Positions 1-11,499 of a stretch of DNA of 64,000 nt are shown here, in pieces. The notes beneath the pieces are model-generated. The model searched no databases. It was not told the DNA's origin and worked only from the letters and a program-made list of their open reading frames with translations. Each line of letters starts with the position of its first letter. The stretch's first letter is position 1. The translations under genes and the position numbers were made by a program. The DNA comes from Meriones unguiculatus (taxonomy: Eukaryota; Chordata; Mammalia; Rodentia; Muridae), in the NCBI RefSeq assembly GCF_030254825.1, contig NC_083350.1, forward strand, positions 109,573,024 through 109,637,023. Reading direction: 5' to 3'.

Positions 1-370
1 AGGCAACCCACAGTTCCCTCTAGCTCCAGTACTGAGGAAATCTGATGCCCAATTCTGATCACCACTGACACCAGACCTGTGTAAATTACCTTTAAAAATT
101 ATATATATGTAATTTTATATTTATATAATTTATATATAATATTATATCCAGTACTTTAGGCACTTCTTTGGTAACCTAGTGTTCTCTGAATTATCCTGCA
201 TGTCAGATATATAATATAATATAATATAATATAATATAATATAATATAATATAATATAATATATATTCATTAGGAATAGCCCAACAAAAGACACATATAA
301 TATGGTTACATATATAATGATTTCATATTGAAATTGTTGCCATAAATTTATTTATTTAGACTAATGAAAA
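1..370. other. AT-rich intergenic DNA
   Basis: No gene or recognisable interspersed repeat. Strongly AT-rich, with a (TATAA)n run annotated separately. It ends where the poly(T) of a minus-strand L1 begins. Confidence 0.6.
207..264. repeat. (TATAA)n microsatellite
   Basis: About eleven uninterrupted copies of a five-base TATAA unit. A simple tandem repeat of the kind prone to length change; no function is implied. Confidence 0.95.
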
Positions 371-1656
371 TTTTTTCCTTTTTTAATTAAATTTATATTT
401 TAATATTAGTTACAGTTCATTAACTTTGTATCCCAGCTGTATCCCACTCCCTCATTCCCTTCCAATTCCACTGTCCCTCACTCATATCCTCCCTAACCTT
501 TTCCAAGTCCACTAATAAGGGAGTACCTCCACCCCTTTCATCTGAACCTAGCTTATCAGGTATCTTCAGGCATGCAAAGTCCTCCTCTGTGGCCTAGCAG
601 GGGTGTTCATTCCTCTGGGGGGCGGCAGAGGTCAAAGAGCCAGGCAACGAGTTCATGTCAGAAATAGTCCCTGTTCCCCTTACTAGTGTACATACTTGGA
701 TACTGAGCTACCATGGGCTACATCCAAGCAGGGGTTGTATGTTATATCCATACATGGTTCTTGGTTGGAGATACAGTTTCACAAAAGACCACTGTGTCCA
801 GATATATTTGGTCCTTGTGGAGCTCCTGACCTCTCTAGGACATACTAACTACCCTTCTTTCATATGAGTCCCTGTACTATGCCAAAGGTTTGTTTATGAG
901 TCTCAGTATCTGCCTTGATACACTGCTACTTAGAGATGTTCAGAGGCCCTTAGTGGTAGGCTCTTGTCCCGTAACTTGTTTTCTCCTATATCCAATGTCC
1001 ATCCCATTTGTCTTTCTAATTGAGGGTTGATCATCTTACCCTAGATCCTCTTTCTTGTTTATCTTCTTTAGGTGTACAGACTTCAGCATGTTTATCCTAT
1101 CTTATAGGTCTAGTACCCACTCATAATTGAGCATATACCATATGAGTCTGTCTCCTTCTGGGATACCTCACTGAGTATGATCTTTTCTAGATCCCACCAG
1201 TTGCCTGCAAATTTCATGATTTCCTTGTTTTTAATTGTTCAGTAGTATTACATTGTGTAAAAATACCGCAATTTCTGTATCCATTCCTCTGTTAATGGAC
1301 ATCTAGGTTGTTTCCAGGTTCTGGCTATTACTAATAAAGTTGCTACAAACATGTTTGAGAAAATGACCTTGTTGTGTACTTGAGCATATTTTGGATATAT
1401 GCTTAGGAGTGGCATAGCTGGGTCTTGAGGAAGCACTATTCCTAATTGTCTGAGAAAGGACCAGATTGATTTCCATAGTGGTTGTACCAGTATACATTCC
1501 CACCAGCAATGGAGGAGGGTTCTGCTTTCTCTACATCCTCTCCAGCATGTGTTGTCATTTGAGATTTTATTTTAGCCATTTTAATGGGTATAAAGTGAAA
1601 TATCAGGTTTCATTTGATTTGCATCTCCATGATGGCTATGAATGTTACGCATATCG
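371..1656 (-). mobile_element. 5'-truncated L1, older 3' UTR type
   Basis: Minus-strand L1 fragment. The left edge is the 3' end (poly-T-like run, then the antisense purine-rich 3' UTR); the right part is the antisense C-terminal end of ORF2. Conceptual minus translation at 1248-1436 gives the ORF2 tail containing ARTWKQPRCP. The copy is cut off at about 1656, where the poly(T) end of the next L1 begins. Its 3' UTR belongs to the older type in this window (ends like TAACTAATATTAAAA rather than AATAAAGTGTAATT). Confidence 0.85.
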
Positions 1657-4600
1657 TTTTTATTATTATTAGTTACATTTTGTTAACTCTGTATCCCAGC
1701 TGTATCCAGCTCCCTCATTCCCTCCCAAACCCACCCTCACTCTCTCATCTCCTCACTGCCCCTTTCCAAGTCCACTGATTGAGTAGGACCTCCTCCCCTT
1801 TCATTTGACCCTGTTTTATCAGGTATCTTCAGAACTGGCTACAAAGTCTTCCTCTGTGGCCTAACAGGACTGTTCCTCCCTTGGGAGATGGGGAGGTCAA
1901 AGAGCCTGCCATTGAGTTCCTATCAGAAATAGGAACTCTGTTCACTTGCTATGGGTAACCAAATGGTTACTGAGCTACCAGGAGCTACATCTGAGCAGAG
2001 TTTCTAGGTTATATCCATACATGGTCTTTGGTGGAGTATCAGTCTCAGAAAAGACCCCTGTGCCCAGATTTATTTGGTCCTTGTGGAGCTACTATCCTTT
2101 CCACGTCATACTAATTCTCCCTTCTTTCATATGATTCACTGCACTCTGCCAAAAGTTTGGGTATGAGTCTTAGTATCTGCTTTGATACACTGCTAGGTAG
2201 AATCTTTCAGAGGCCCTCTTCAGTAGGCTCCTGTCCTGTTACTTGTTTTCTCCTTTTTCCAATGGACATTCCATTTGTCTTTTAAGTGAAGATTGATCAT
2301 CTGACCCCAGGACACCGTTCTTGTTTATCTTCTTTAGATATATAGATTTCATTATGTTTATCATATCTTGTATGTCTATATAAGTGAGTATATACCATGT
2401 GTGTCTTTCTGCTTCTGAGATACCTCACTGAGAGTGATCTTTTCTAGATCCCACCATTTGCCTGTAAATTTCATGATTTTCTTGTTTTTAATTGCTGAGT
2501 AATATTCCATTGTGTAAATGTACCACAATTTCTGTATCCATTTCTCCATTAGTGGACATCTGGGTTGTTTTCAGGTTCTGGCTATTACAAATAAAGCTAA
2601 TACAAACTTGATTGAGCATTGTTGTGTACTTGAGCAAATTTTGGGTATACACCTAGGAGTGGTATAGCTGGGTCTTGAGGAAGCACAATTCTTAATTGTC
2701 TGAGAAAGCACCAGATTGACTTCCAAAGTGGTTGTACAAGTTTACATTCCCAAAAGCAATGGAGGAGGGTTCCACAACCTCTCTAGCATGTGTTATCATT
2801 TCAGTTTTTGATTTTAACCATTTTGATGGGTGTAAGTTGAAATCTCAGGGTCGTTTTGATTTGCATCTCCCTGATGGCTAAGGATGTTAAGCATATCTGT
2901 AAGTGTTTCTCTGCCATTCTACATTCCTCTACAGAGGATTCTCTGGTAAGCTCCGTACCCCATTTTTTTTTAAATTGGATTGCTTGTTTTGTTGCTTTTT
3001 AACTTCTTTAGTTCTTTATATATTATGGATACAGCCGTCTGTCAGCTCTTGGGTTGGTGAAGATCCTTTCCCAATCTGTAAGCTGTCGTTTTGTTCTAAC
3101 TACAGTGTCTTTTGCTTTACAGAAACTTTTCAGTTTAATGAAGTCCCATTTATTCATGAAGCTCTAAGAACTCATGATGTTGTTTTTCTGTTCATTAAGT
3201 TGTCTCCTGTACCAATGAGTTCTAGGCTCTGCCCCATTTTTCTTCTAACCCACTTTTCTTCTAGTGTATCTGGGTTTATGTTGAAATCTTTGATCCACTT
3301 GGACTTTAGTTTTGTGCAGAGTGATAAATATGAATCTGTTTCCTTTTTCTGCATGTAGACATCCAGTTGGACCAGCACCACTTTTTGAAGACGCTGTCTT
3401 TTTTTCCATTGAATGGTTTTGGCTTCTTTTTAAAAAATCAATTATTCATAGGTGTGTGGGTTTATTTCTGGGTCTTCTATTTCGTTCCATTGATACTCCT
3501 TTCTGTTTCTGTGCCTATACCAGGCAATTTTTATTACTATTCCTTTGTAGTACAGCTTGAGATCAGGGATGGAGATACCTCCAGGTAGATGACCTGTTGT
3601 ACAGGATCATTTTGGAAATTCTGGATTTTTTGTTTCTCCATATGACCTGAGAATCTTTCTTTCAAGGTCTATAAAGAATTGTGTTGGTAATTTGATGGGA
3701 ATTACGTTGAATCTGTAGGTTGCTTTTGACAGAATGGTTATTTTCCCTATGTTAATCCTACCAATCCAAGAGCATGGGAGGTCTTTCCATCTAATGACAT
3801 TTTCTTCAGAGACGAGAAGCTTTTTTTTTTTTTTTTACAAGTTTTCACTTGCTTGGTTAGTGTTACCCAAAGGTACTTTATATTATTAGTGGCTAATGTG
3901 AAGGGTGTTGTTGCCCTGATTTCTTTCTCGGCCCTTTTGTCTTTGGTATACAGGAGGGCTTCTGATTTTTTTTTTTTGAGTTGATTTTGTATCCAGCCAC
4001 TTTGCTGAAGGTGTTTATCATCTGGTTGAATTTTTGTGGTAGTTCATGTATACTATCATATCATATACGAATAGTGACACTTTGACCTCTTCCTTTCTGA
4101 TTTGTATCCCCTTGATCTACTTTAGTTGACTTGTTGCTCTGCTAGAACTTCAAGTACTTTGTTGTAGAGATATGGAGAGAGTGGGCAGCATTGCCTTGTC
4201 CCTGATTTCAGTGAGATTGATTTAATTTTCTCTTCATTCAGTTTGATGTTGGCTGTAGGCTTGCTATATATTGCCTTTACTATGTTTAGGTTTGTGCATT
4301 GTATCCCTGATCTCTCCAAGACATTAAACATAAATGACTGTTGGATTTTTTCAAACACTTTTTCGGCATCTAAGGATATGATCATGTGGTTTTTCTCCTT
4401 CAGTTTGTTTATTTGGTGGATTATATTTAAGGATTTCCATATGTTTAACCACCCTTGCATGCATGGGATGAAGCCTACTTGGTCATGGTGACATCTTTGA
4501 TGTTTTCTTGGATTTGGTTTGCAAGTATTTTATTGAGTATTTTTGCATCAATGTTCATAAGAGAGATAGGTCTGAAGTTCTTTTTTTTGGGTGGGATCTT

Positions 4601-5018
4601 TGTGTGATTTAGGTATCAAAGTGTTTGTGGCTTCATGGAATGAGTTTGATAAAAAGTCCTCCCGTTTCTATTTTGTAGAATAGTTTGAAGAGAATTGGAG
4701 TTAGCACTTCTTTGAAGGTCTGGTAAAATTCTGCACTGAATCTATCTGGCCCAGAGCTTTTTTTGGAAGGGAGACTGTTGATAACTGCTTCTATTTCCTT
4801 AGGTTATATAGGACTGTTTGATCTTTCTGCCTGATCTTGACTTAATTTTGTTAGATGGACTCTATCTAGAAAATTTTCCATTTCTTTGAGATTTTCGAAT
4901 TTTGTGGCATATAGGCTTTTGTAGTAAGACCTAATGATTGTTTGGATTTCCTCGGTGTCTGTTGTCATATGCCCCTCTCATTTCTGATTTTGGTGATTTG
5001 GATAGTTTCTCTTTGCCA
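1657..5018 (-). mobile_element. 3' half of an old full-length L1 (partner 16664-20332)
   Basis: Minus-strand L1 from the 3' UTR (1657 to about 2385) into ORF2, ending at 5018 within the linker between the endonuclease and reverse transcriptase regions. The sequence at 16664 resumes the same minus-strand L1 about 50 bases upstream in ORF2. The two pieces therefore make one full-length element split by the insertion at 5019-16663, with a small loss of target DNA. Antisense RT motifs are recognisable (4122-4460, MQGW followed later by HMIISLDAEK), with many stops and indels. Confidence 0.85.
2385..5018 (-). pseudogene. L1 ORF2 remnant (RT and C-terminal part)
   Basis: Antisense remains of the L1 endonuclease/reverse transcriptase, covering the RT fingers and palm through the C-terminal segment. 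Minus translation at 4122-4460 shows the conserved stretch around MIISLDAEKVFEKIQ and a degraded palm entry (RQCCPLSPYLYN, where other L1 copies here read RQGCPLSPYLFN). 3172-3381 shows the later IGTGDN block. Stops and frame changes occur throughout, so it cannot encode active protein. Long open stretches on the opposite strand here, such as 2903-3358, are antisense shadows and not genes. Confidence 0.85.
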
Positions 5019-5220
5019 GACCTTCAAAGAAAAGTTAACTCCAATTCTCTTCAAACTATTACACAAAATAGAAACAGAAGGAACATTACCAAATTCATTC
5101 TATGAAGCAACAGTCACCTTGATACCCAAACCACACAAAGACCCAACAAAAAAAGAGAACTTCAGGCCTATCTCTCTTAGGAACATTGACGCAAAAATAC
5201 TCAATAAAATACTTGCAAAC
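5019..5220 (+). mobile_element. 5' piece of a truncated L1 (partner 13804-16660)
   Basis: Plus-strand L1 ORF2 fragment starting in the segment read as TFKEKLTPILFKLLHKIETE and ending in KILNKILAN. ORF2 resumes in phase with family sequence at 13804 (IQEHIKDII). The two pieces were one 5'-truncated L1, interrupted by the composite insertion 5222-13803. It lies head-to-head against the old minus-strand L1 it inserted into. Confidence 0.88.
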
Positions 5221-5221
5221 C

Positions 5222-6451
5222 AGGGAGGGGCAAGATGGCGGCGCCGGGAGGACTCTCATTCTGAGCAGCAGCACAGCAGGATCAGCACAGTGACCAGCAA
5301 TCAGAACTCTCGGCCATAAAACACAGTCATTGTGTTTCCCAGGTGAGAGGATACCCCACGGTGGGGGATTCAATCAGCTTTTAACTCACCCAGCTAAACC
5401 TCGGAAGAGATCCCGGTTCCGCCAGACGCTTGGCTGCCGGCTGCCTGCTGCCAGCCGCCAGCCCCAGCCCCAGTGCAGAGCCACAAGCCAGTGTCTCTGG
5501 TCACGGTCCCAGACTGAACCCTGTGCACCACACTATCAGAGATTGGAATTTTCAGTCTAGAGATAACCCCAGGGTACAGGAAACGATTGGGACCGGCCTT
5601 AGGTCACCCAGACATCCCCTGAAAAAGACTCAGGTGGGGTCCACGGGCACCCCAGGAGCCAGCCCGGAGCCAGAGCCAGGGACCCAGGTTCCGGCACAGA
5701 GCCCTGCCTGCCTACGCGCCTGATTCACCGCCACACATAGAAATGGCGGGTCTGATCTCAGAGCACTCAGCTCACTCCCAACCTGAAAAGGTTCCCAGAA
5801 AATTACCCATCTGAGGGAGGCACTCAGGCTCCCAAAAGCCACAAAGGCAGACACAGGCAGTTTCTGTGCACCAGACAGCTGGCAGAGACTGAGCCGCCAT
5901 CACACAGCTGTGCTCCAGGCACAGGCAGTTACTGCGGCCAGCCAGCTGGCGGACACTGAGCAGTGTGCACCAGGGCAAAAAAAGACACTGGGAGTCCTTG
6001 TCTCCAGAGAATCCACGGGGAAGGAAGGAAACTACTGACCTAAATCACCCAATCCTTCCCTAGAAAAAGTCTAGCAGTCTAGTGGGGCCGAGGTGCCAGC
6101 ACTCAGCTGTGCTCCAGACACAGGCACAAACAGTTAAGGCGCGCCTGATGTCCAACTGGGTCACAGCAGCTGATCATTAAATTTACAAGAAACCCAGAAA
6201 CAGGGCAGCTGCCCTCAGGACTTCCCTGGGTGAGAGGAGAACCCTCTCGACTAACAAAGACCACAGTTACCACTCAGGTCTATATCCCTGAGGTGAGCAA
6301 CTCCTGAAAAAACACCAGCCATCAGGGACTATACCCAAAAAGCTGAGAAGACATCCTTCAGGAAAAAACAGCTTTCTGCAAAGGGGATTCTCTCCACCAC
6401 AGGATCCCCAGGAACCACCAGAAAATAACCCAAAACACCTAAGATAACACA
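5222..6451 (+). promoter_or_regulatory. L1 5' UTR / internal promoter
   Basis: GC-richer leader of a full-length L1, which in this family carries an internal RNA polymerase II promoter. It contains CAAGATGGCGGC at 5231-5242, matching the YY1 core near the start of primate L1 promoters. There is no tandem monomer array. An imperfect repeat of about 67 bases sits at 5852-5975 (both units open CAGGCAGTT and contain CAGCTGGC). Promoter activity is inferred from the family, not shown. Confidence 0.75.
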
Positions 6452-7618
6452 ATGGGTAGAGGCCAGCGTAAAACCTCAAGCAACAAAAGACAGAGCAATA
6501 TGGCATCTCCAGAACCCAGTTACCCAGGGGCAAGTAGCCCTGGATACCGCACCATAACTGAAATCCAAGAAGATGACCTAACAAGTATGCTCATGAAGAT
6601 GATAACAGAGGAAACAAATAAGATTCGTAAAGACATAGAGGAAGATATACTCAAACAGAATATTGCCATCCGTAAAGAAATAGAGGAAGCTGCAACCAAA
6701 CAGTTTATGGCCTGTAGAAAGGAAATGCTTAAAACACTGAATGAAATGATAGAAACAGAGTTGAAGGAACTAAAAGAAAAACAGGAAAGTACAATCAGAC
6801 AGGTGAAGGAAGTAAACAAAACAACTCAAGACCTGAAGATAGAATTGGAAAAATTAAAGAAAACACAAATGGAAGAAATAATGGAAAGGAAGAATCTAGG
6901 GAAGAAAACAGGAACTACAGAGATAAGCATAACCAACAGACTACAAGAGATGGAAGAAAGAATCTCAGGTGTAGAAGATACAATGGAAGAAATCGATGTA
7001 TCTGTCAAAGAAAATGTTAAATCTGAAAAATTCCTGACAAAGACCGTCCAAGAAATGCAAGACAATATGAAAAGACAAAACCTAAGAATAATAGGTATAG
7101 AGGAAAAACAAGACTCCATTCTCCAAGGCCCAGAAAATATTTTCAACAAAATCATTGAAGAAAATTTCCCCAAGCTAAAGGAGAGACCAATTAGAATACA
7201 TGAGGCCTACAGAACACCCAACAAATTTGACCAGAAAAGAAAATCCTCCCGCCACATAATAATCAAAACAGTAAGTATACAGAACAAAGAAAAAATACTA
7301 AAAGCTGCAAGGGAAAAAGGCCAAGTAACATATAATGGCAAACCCATTAGAATCACACCTGACTTTTCAACAGAGACTATGAAAGCCAGAAGGGCCTGGA
7401 CGGATATCATGCAAACCCTAAGAGAACACAAATGTCAGCCAAGGCTACTATACCCTGCAAAACTCTCAGTCCTCATAGATGGAGAAAACAAGATATTCAA
7501 TGACAAAAACAAATTTCAACAATACCTACAAACAAATCCAACATTACAGAAGACACTGGAAGGGAAAATACAACCCAAGAAAGCTAGCTACATTCAAGAA
7601 AACACAGGAAATAAATAA
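6452..7618 (+). CDS. L1 ORF1 protein (RNA-binding chaperone), intact
   Basis: Open for 388 codons, ATG to TAA, slightly longer than mouse ORF1p (about 357-371 aa). ORF1p is known to form trimers that coat L1 RNA and act as a nucleic-acid chaperone in cytoplasmic RNPs. Visible parts: a basic N-terminus (MGRGQRKTSSNKRQ), a long Lys/Glu-rich coiled coil at about residues 50-205, an RRM-like region from about residue 207 (NLRIIGIEE), and the conserved C-terminal block near residue 287 (REKGQVTYNGKPIRI, then RRAW). The stop lies 42 bases before ORF2, as in bicistronic rodent L1. It is the only L1 frame in the window open end to end. Whether it is expressed is unknown; its ORF2 partner is broken, so autonomous movement is unlikely. 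Confidence 0.9.
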   Translation: MGRGQRKTSSNKRQSNMASPEPSYPGASSPGYRTITEIQEDDLTSMLMKMITEETNKIRKDIEEDILKQNIAIRKEIEEAATKQFMACRKEMLKTLNEMIETELKELKEKQESTIRQVKEVNKTTQDLKIELEKLKKTQMEEIMERKNLGKKTGTTEISITNRLQEMEERISGVEDTMEEIDVSVKENVKSEKFLTKTVQEMQDNMKRQNLRIIGIEEKQDSILQGPENIFNKIIEENFPKLKERPIRIHEAYRTPNKFDQKRKSSRHIIIKTVSIQNKEKILKAAREKGQVTYNGKPIRITPDFSTETMKARRAWTDIMQTLREHKCQPRLLYPAKLSVLIDGENKIFNDKNKFQQYLQTNPTLQKTLEGKIQPKKASYIQENTGNK

Positions 7619-7660
7619 CCTCACTTCAGTAAAACAAAAAGCAACCAAGCACACAACAGT

Positions 7661-10600
7661 ATGACCACAGCCAACATCAAAATCAAGATATCTAACAGCC
7701 ACTGGTCATTAATCTCTCTCAACATCAATGGACTCAACTCTCCAATAAAAAGACACAGAATAACAGAATGGATAAGTAAACAAAACCCAGCAATCTGTTG
7801 CATACAAGAAACACACCTAAGTCACAAAGATAGACATTACCTGAGGGTAAAGGGTTGGAAGACGACTTTCCAAGCAAACGGACCCAAGAAGCAAGCAGGA
7901 GTAGCCATTCTAATATCTGATAAAATAGACTTTCAACCAAAATTAATCAAAATAGATGGGGAAGGACACTTCATACTCATCAAGGGAAAATTCCACCAGG
8001 AAGACATCACAATCCTGAACATCTATGCCCCAAATACAAGGGCACCCACATTTGTGAAAGAAACATTGATAAAATTTAAAGCACATATAGATCCCCACAC
8101 ATTAATAGTGGGAGACTTCAACACCCCACTCTCAACAAAGGACAGGTCAACCAAACAGAAATTAAACAAAGAAACAATTTCTCTGACAAAGGTCATGAAT
8201 CAAATGGACCTAACAGACATTTACAGAACTTTACACCCAAACACAAAAGAATTTACCTTCTTCTCAGCACCTCATGGAACCTTCTCCAAAATAGACCATA
8301 TAGTGGGTCACAAAGCAAGCCTCAACAGATACAAGAAGATTGAAATAATCCCATGTATCTTGTCTGATCACCATGGAATAAAGCTAGACCTCAACAATAA
8401 CAGAAATAACAGAAAGCCTACACACATATGGAAACTGAACAACTTGTTACTAAATGACAGCTGGGTCAGGGAAGAAATAAAGAAAGAAATTAAAGTCTTT
8501 CTAGAAATCAATGAAAATGAAGACACAACATACCCGAACTTGTGGGACACAATGAAAGCAGTGCTAAGAGGAAAGTTCACAGCACTAAGTGCCTTCAAGA
8601 AGAAATTCGAGACAGCTCATTCAAGCAACTTAATGGCTCACTTAAAAACCCTAGAAAAAGAAGAAGCAGACACACCAAGAAGGAGTAGACGGCTGGAAAT
8701 AATCAAACTCAGGGCTGAAATCAATCAATTGGAAACAAATAAAACAATTCAAAGAATCAATGAAACCAAGAGCTGGTTCTTTGAGAAAATCAACAAGATC
8801 GACAAACCCTTAAGCCAAGCTAACTAAAAGGCAGAGAGACACCACCCAAATCAACAAAATCAGAAATGAAAAGGGGGATATAACTACAGACACTGAGGAA
8901 ATCCAAACAATCATTAGGACTTACTTCAAAAGTCTATATGCCACAAAATTTGAAAATCTAAATGAAATGGACAATTTTCTTGATCGATTTGACTTACCAA
9001 AGCTGAATCAGGACCAGGTAAATCAACTAAATAGTCCTATATCCCCCAAAGAAATAGAAGCGGTCATCAAAAGTCTCCCATCCAAAAAAAAGCCCAGGAC
9101 CAGATGGCTTCAGCGCAGAATTCTACCAGACATTCAAAGAAGAGCTAATACCAATTCTCTTCAAACTATTCCACAAAATAGAAACAGAAGGAATATTACC
9201 AAATTCATTCTATGAAGCCACAGTCACCTTGGTACCTAAACCTCACAAAGACTCAACAAAGAAAGAGAATTTCCGGCCAATCTCCCTTACAAACATTGAT
9301 GCAAAAATACTTAATAAAATACTTGCAAAACAAATCCAAGAACACATCAAAGATATTATCCACTATGACCAAATAGGCTTCATCACAGGTATGCAGGGGT
9401 GGTTCAATACAAGGAAATCCATCAATGTGATCCACCATATTAAAAAACTGAAAGAAAAAAACCACATGATAATCTCCCTAGATGCTGAAAAAGCCTTTGA
9501 CAAAATCCAACATCCATTCATGTTCAAAGTATTGGAGAGATCAGGGATACAAGGCACATATCTAAACATAGTAAAGGCAATATACAGCAAGCCTATAGCC
9601 AACATCAAACTGAACGGAGAGAAACTTAAAGCAATCCCACTGAAATCAGGGACAAGACAAGGCTGCCCACTCTCTCCATATCTCTTCAACATAGTACTGG
9701 AAGTCCTTGCTAGAGCAATAAGACAGTTGAAGGAGATCAAAGGGATACAAATGGGAAAGGAAGAAGTCAAATTATCACTATTCGCAGAAGATATGATAGT
9801 ATACGTGAGTGACCCCAAAAACTCTAACAGGGAACTCCTACAGCTGATAAACACCTTCAGCAAAGTGGCCGGATACAAAATTAACTCAAAAAAATCAGTA
9901 GCCCTCCTGTATACAAAAGACAAAAGGGCTGAGAAAGAAATTAGGGAAACAACACCCTTCACAATAGCCACAAATGACATAAGGTACCTCGGAGTAACCC
10001 TAACCAAGGAAGTCAAAGACTTGTATGAAAAAAATTTCAAATCTCTGAAAAAAGAATTAGAAGAAGATATGAGAAGATAAAAAGATCTCCCATGCTCATG
10101 GCTTGGTAGGATTAACATAGTAAAAATGGCCATCTTACCAAAAGCAATCTACAGATTCAATGCAATGCCCATCAAATTACAAACACAATTCTTTACAGAC
10201 CTGGAAAGAAAAATTCTAAACTTCATCTGGAATAACAAGAAACCCAGAATTGCTAAAACAATCCTCTACAATAAAAGATCTTCCGGAGGTATCTCCATCC
10301 CTGATCTTAAGTTGTACTATAGAGCAACAGTTTTAAAAACTGCATGGTACTGGCATAGAAACAGAATGGTGGATCAATGGAACCGAACAGAGAACCCAGA
10401 AATAAACCCACACAGTTATGGACACCTGATCTTTGACAAAGACACCAAAACCATACAATGGAAAAAAGATAGCATCTTCAACAAATGGTGCTGGTCTAAC
10501 TGGATGTCTGCATGTAGAAAAATGAAAATAGATCCATAATTATCACCCTGCACAAAACTGAAGTCCAAGTGGATCAAAGACCTCAACATAAAACCAGACA

Positions 10601-11499
10601 CATTAAATCGGCTTGAAAAAAAAGTGGGAAATACCCTAGAACTCATTGGTACAGGGGAAAACTTCCTGAACAGAACACCAACAGCACAGGCTCTAAGAGC
10701 AACAGTCAATAAATGGGACCTCATGAAACTGAAAAGCTTCTGCAAAGCAAAGGACACTGTCATTAAAACAAAGCGACCACCTACAGATTGGGAAAGAATC
10801 TTCACCAACCCTTTATCTGACAGAGGACTCATATCCAGTATATATAAAGAACTAAAGAAGCTGAAAAGCAGCAAACCAAGTAATCCACTTAAAAAATGGG
10901 GAACAGAGCTAAACAGAGAATTCTCTGTAGAGGAATACCGAATGGCAGAGAAGCACTTAAAGAAATGCTCAACCTCACTAGCCATTAGGGAAATGCAAAT
11001 CAAAACAACCCTGAGATTTCACCTTACACTCATGAGAATGGCCAAGATCAAAAACTCAAGTGACATCACATGCTGGAGAGGTTGTGGAGAAAGGGGAACC
11101 CTTCTCCACTGCTGGTGGGAATGTAAACTTGTACAACCACTCTGGAAATCAATCTGGCGCTTTCTCAGACAACTAGGAATAGCGCTTCCTCAAGATCCAG
11201 CCATACTACTACTGGACATATATCCAAAAGAGGCTCAAGTACACAAAAAGGACATTTGCTCAACCATGTTTGTAGCAGCTTTATTTGTAATAGCCAGAAG
11301 CTGGAAACAACCCAGATGCCCCTCAACTGAAGAATGGATGCAGAAATTGTGGTACATCTACACAATGGAATATTACTCAGCAATGAAAAATAAGGAAATC
11401 ATGAACTTTGCAGGTAAATGGTGGGATCTGGAAAGGATCATCCTGAGTGAGTTGTCCCAGAAGCAAAAAGACACACATGGTATATACTCACTCATATAG
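7661..11499 (+). pseudogene. L1 ORF2 (endonuclease/reverse transcriptase), broken
   Basis: Full-length ORF2 by homology (about 1280 codons) with four breaks. Two single-base insertions shift the frame, near 8812 (CCCTTAAGCC) and in the A8 run near 9084-9091. Two in-frame stops lie at 10078-10080 (Trp position) and 10537-10539 (Tyr position). The apurinic-type endonuclease looks intact: SLNINGLN, QETH (7805-7816), GDFN (8111-8122), IDHIVGH and SDHH (8363-8374). The RT motif normally FADD reads FAED at 9781-9792, losing the first catalytic Asp. The C-terminal Cys/His segment (CWRGCGERG then HCWWEC) remains. ORF2p nicks target DNA and primes reverse transcription; this copy could make only an endonuclease-containing fragment. 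Confidence 0.93.

Noticed and set aside
207..264. Regular repeat as a CRISPR-like array
   Set aside because: Simple five-base microsatellite in a eukaryotic sequence; no spacers.
2903..3358. 151-codon plus-strand open frame
   Set aside because: It is the antisense of L1 ORF2; the minus strand reads as ORF2 sequence on both sides.
5019..5220. 5019-5220 as the inverted half of the adjacent minus-strand L1
   Set aside because: The minus-strand L1 continues at 16664, and the plus-strand piece continues at 13804 with its own 3' UTR, so they are separate insertions.
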